From Asparagopsis taxiformis (taxonomy: Eukaryota > Rhodophyta > Florideophyceae > Bonnemaisoniales > Bonnemaisoniaceae): 64,000 bases of DNA. The stretch spans positions 1 to 64,000 of the forward strand of contig JALQPE010000241.1 in assembly GCA_030407315.1 (NCBI GenBank), written 5' to 3'. A program made the translations under genes and the position numbers. The notes beneath the pieces are model-generated. The model was not told the origin of the DNA. It ran no database searches and saw only the letters and a list, made by a program, of their open reading frames with translations. This document shows, one piece after another, positions 61,911 through 64,000 of this stretch; the stretch's first letter is position 1, and each line of letters opens with the position of its first letter.

Positions 61911-62629
61911 TTATTCGGATAGTGTCATTGTTGCGGTGGGGTGCATGGTTGAATTCATCGTCATATAATCGTAGCTGACTGCGTTCAACGTTTCATGTAG
62001 ACGCATTAAGAAGTAATCCGTATTTGTGATGCCTGGCAAAATCATCAAATCATCTGCCGTGTAGACACGATTTGTTTCGTTTTCGGAAACTTCGCGTATG
62101 CATCGCAACTTGTCGATGGCTTTCGAGAATTCCAATGCCGTCTCCACAGCATTCACCTCATCTGATCCACAAATTAAGCTGACCCTCACGCATGCTTCCA
62201 GAAACATCAGGCTGCATGTGCTGTTTAGTAGCTCTATGATTTCGTGGTTCTCACCAGAGGTGGCGGAAAGCAGTACCGGAAACACTCCAGCCAAGCAATT
62301 GTGCCTCTCTGAATATGTGGTCCAAATGTCGTTAATTATAGCAAGCTCTTCGTCCATCAAGTCATCATCTGCGAACCACACAAGTCGCACATGAGAACGT
62401 AGGCGCTGCTTACAAAATCGGAGAGAAACCCAGGCGATTGCAAAGTATCATCGGGGCGCTGGTCGGTGCGAAGGGGCGCTCCCAGGCTGCCGAGTAGGTC
62501 GTGGGTGCGGGGCGCAGTTGAGGACCGGATAGAGCTTGCAGACGAAGCTGAATTCGAATGTAAGTCATGGGCGGTTCGGGTGGGGCGAGCTTGGGCGCGG
62601 GTGCAGGACGAGACAACTGCGGCTGCCAT
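61911..62629 (-). CDS. Unrecognised protein of about 235 residues
   Basis: ATG 62629 opens an Ala/Ser/Arg-rich N-terminus. Near 62,385 a one-base step back leads into RLVWFADDDLMDEELAIINDIWTTYSERHNCLAGVFPVLLSATSG, then helical segments (SLMFLEACVRVSLICGSDEVNAVETALEFSKAIDKL) and a stop at 61911. I see no catalytic motif. It is convergent with the NB-ARC fragment. Because the same frame continues as sensible sequence at 61149-61793, a two-exon gene is possible. Confidence 0.5.
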
Positions 62630-62749
62630 GTTGGGACAGACGAGGGAGGAGGGTAGGTGGGGAATGGAGAGACGGATTAGTTCCTCTTATTCTCCATTTC
62701 TTATGCAATAGCATGGTTCTGTCCTAGGACATGTGGAGCGAGGAATGGC

Positions 62750-63310
62750 ATGTACGAGAGATCAATCGACGCTGCGATTTGTACTGCAGGTGGTAGTACC
62801 AATCCTGTGCGCAATATTACAACGACAGCAAGCGCTGCCTGTGATCTGTTCCAACAGAAGCACCTCACGCCCATGAATGATACTTATCAACTGCCCAGTC
62901 GGACAACCATTCGCACTACGGTGTTGGGAATGAAAAAAGACAGTAAATTTACTGTCTGAGACAGTAAAAATTACTGTCTGGCCAAGACAGTGCGCGGAGA
63001 CAGTAAAATTTACTGTCTGGAAATTCAGAATACTGCTGCAGCAATAAACTGGCACGAAATCTGGGCAGTACCAAAAACAGTAAAATTTACTGTCCAGAAC
63101 AGTAAATTTTACTGTCCGGAAGTGTTGCCGCCAGACAGTATGTGCAGACAGTACATTTTACTGTCTGAGGCAGTGCATTGTATTGTATTACTGCACTGTC
63201 TGGGTAAATCTGTAGACAGTAGTGTAGATAGCAAATTGTATTGTCTGCGGGTAGTACCGTGTATTGGTTCACAACACTGTCTCGTGGAGTGGACTTGAGA
63301 GGAAATATGG
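62750..63310. repeat. CAGTAAATTTACTG palindrome array (least diverged)
   Basis: From about 62,936 to 63,260 the words CAGTAAATTTACTG, CAGTAAAATTTACTG, ACAGTAAATT and TACTGTCTG repeat in both orientations. Many are perfect 14-16 base palindromes. This is the cleanest copy of the array type seen at 12.9 and 34 kb. Confidence 0.75.
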
Positions 63311-64000
63311 AGCATAGTGTTGGTGTGAAGGTAAATATTGGAATGGTGTAATGGTGTGTGGTATACGAAGATAGTAATTGTGGTCGAGCTTTACAGATAT
63401 TTGTAGGTAGCGAAGTTAGTACGAGGGAGGATAAATGAAAGAGGATAGCAGATCGACCGACCTAGAATGGGATTGAGGTTTCTAGTCTCAGTGAAGCCTA
63501 TTCTGCCAATAGAGAATAGAATCATGTTTATGTCAGTTGGGATAGGAGATGACACTATCGATTTTAGTGCGATGACAATTAGAATCGTGCTGAAGGGCCT
63601 GCAATCGCTGAGGAATGTGACGTCATATTCCTCAATTTCCGAACGGAAGTTGGGAATAAATAGGAGTTCACGAATGGGAGCAGCGATGCACAAAATTGGT
63701 GCAGAAAGAGCTTTTCGAGCTAATCACTGAGGCTTCCGTGAAGGAACTGAAACAGATACGGAAGAGTGTTCCATAGTTGATTACTTTCTCAATTCGAGAG
63801 CTATTTGCGATCATAGTCGCGATGCGCCGAGTGAACCAAAGCGTAAACAGCTGTTATCTCCTCTGGTGCCGTCTCCATGTTGAATCCTGCGACTTGTACA
63901 TGTGTGAGAGATGCTGACAATGTGAACATCGCCGGTATGCGAAACAGCCAATTGTCGAGCAGAACGTGTGTTGAGACAGCTGTTCGGAAATGGGTTTTTC
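63311..64000. other. Window end, no supported gene
   Basis: Frames of 87-100 codons overlap on both strands between 63,391 and 63,730 and none has a recognisable motif. The plus-strand frame 63467-63730 could be a fragment of an unknown gene. Confidence 0.35.

Overview
The window looks like nuclear DNA of an intron-poor eukaryote. Long uninterrupted reading frames (up to 1174 codons) lie beside a Ty3/Gypsy chromovirus, two eukaryotic cut-and-paste transposases, SET-domain genes, an NB-ARC NTPase and many palindromic satellites. No rRNA, tRNA or organellar marker fixes the lineage. A red alga is my best guess from gene style only. No bacterial-type operons, ribosome binding sites or CRISPR arrays are seen.

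Layout. 1-12.2 kb is GC-rich. It holds a minus-strand chromovirus (gag, protease, RT/RNase H, integrase with chromodomain; 10.9 to 4.6 kb) and an extra plus-strand gene (0.09-2.8 kb). This block ends where a SET-domain gene fragment begins (12.3 kb). From 12 to 46 kb lies an AT-richer accessory region with a Tudor-like protein, a ParB-domain/DNA amino-methyltransferase fusion, a second SET protein, two ParB-domain/2OG-Fe(II)-oxygenase-like fusions, a third oxygenase-like paralogue without ParB, two DDE transposases of KDZ/Plavaka type and several unrecognised proteins. From 46 to 64 kb the sequence is mostly non-coding: a GC-rich unassigned block, four 301-bp tandem repeats, a 57-bp minisatellite and related satellites, one unrecognised gene at 52-54 kb, a broken NB-ARC gene at 60 kb and another unrecognised gene at 61-62.6 kb.

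How it may work together. The 12-46 kb region brings together a candidate DNA writer (beta-class N6A/N4C methyltransferase), a candidate DNA or nucleic-acid oxidiser/eraser (2OG-Fe(II) fold with HxD, distal H and R), candidate histone writers (SET) and a possible chromatin reader (Tudor-like), next to transposases. TET/JBP genes are known to travel with KDZ transposons in fungi, so a transposon-borne epigenetic toolkit is the leading hypothesis. The genes share ParB-like N-termini and a short nested palindrome recurs in their intergenic regions.

Caution on sequence quality. Nearly every broken gene is broken by a change of the same sign (a step back of one base), and most of the junctions I examined lie at short homopolymer runs. 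Single-base undercalls in the assembly could explain most of these breaks, so 'frameshifted' does not necessarily mean 'dead'. One exception looks biological: a canonical GGGAAAC slippery heptamer at the gag/protease overlap.
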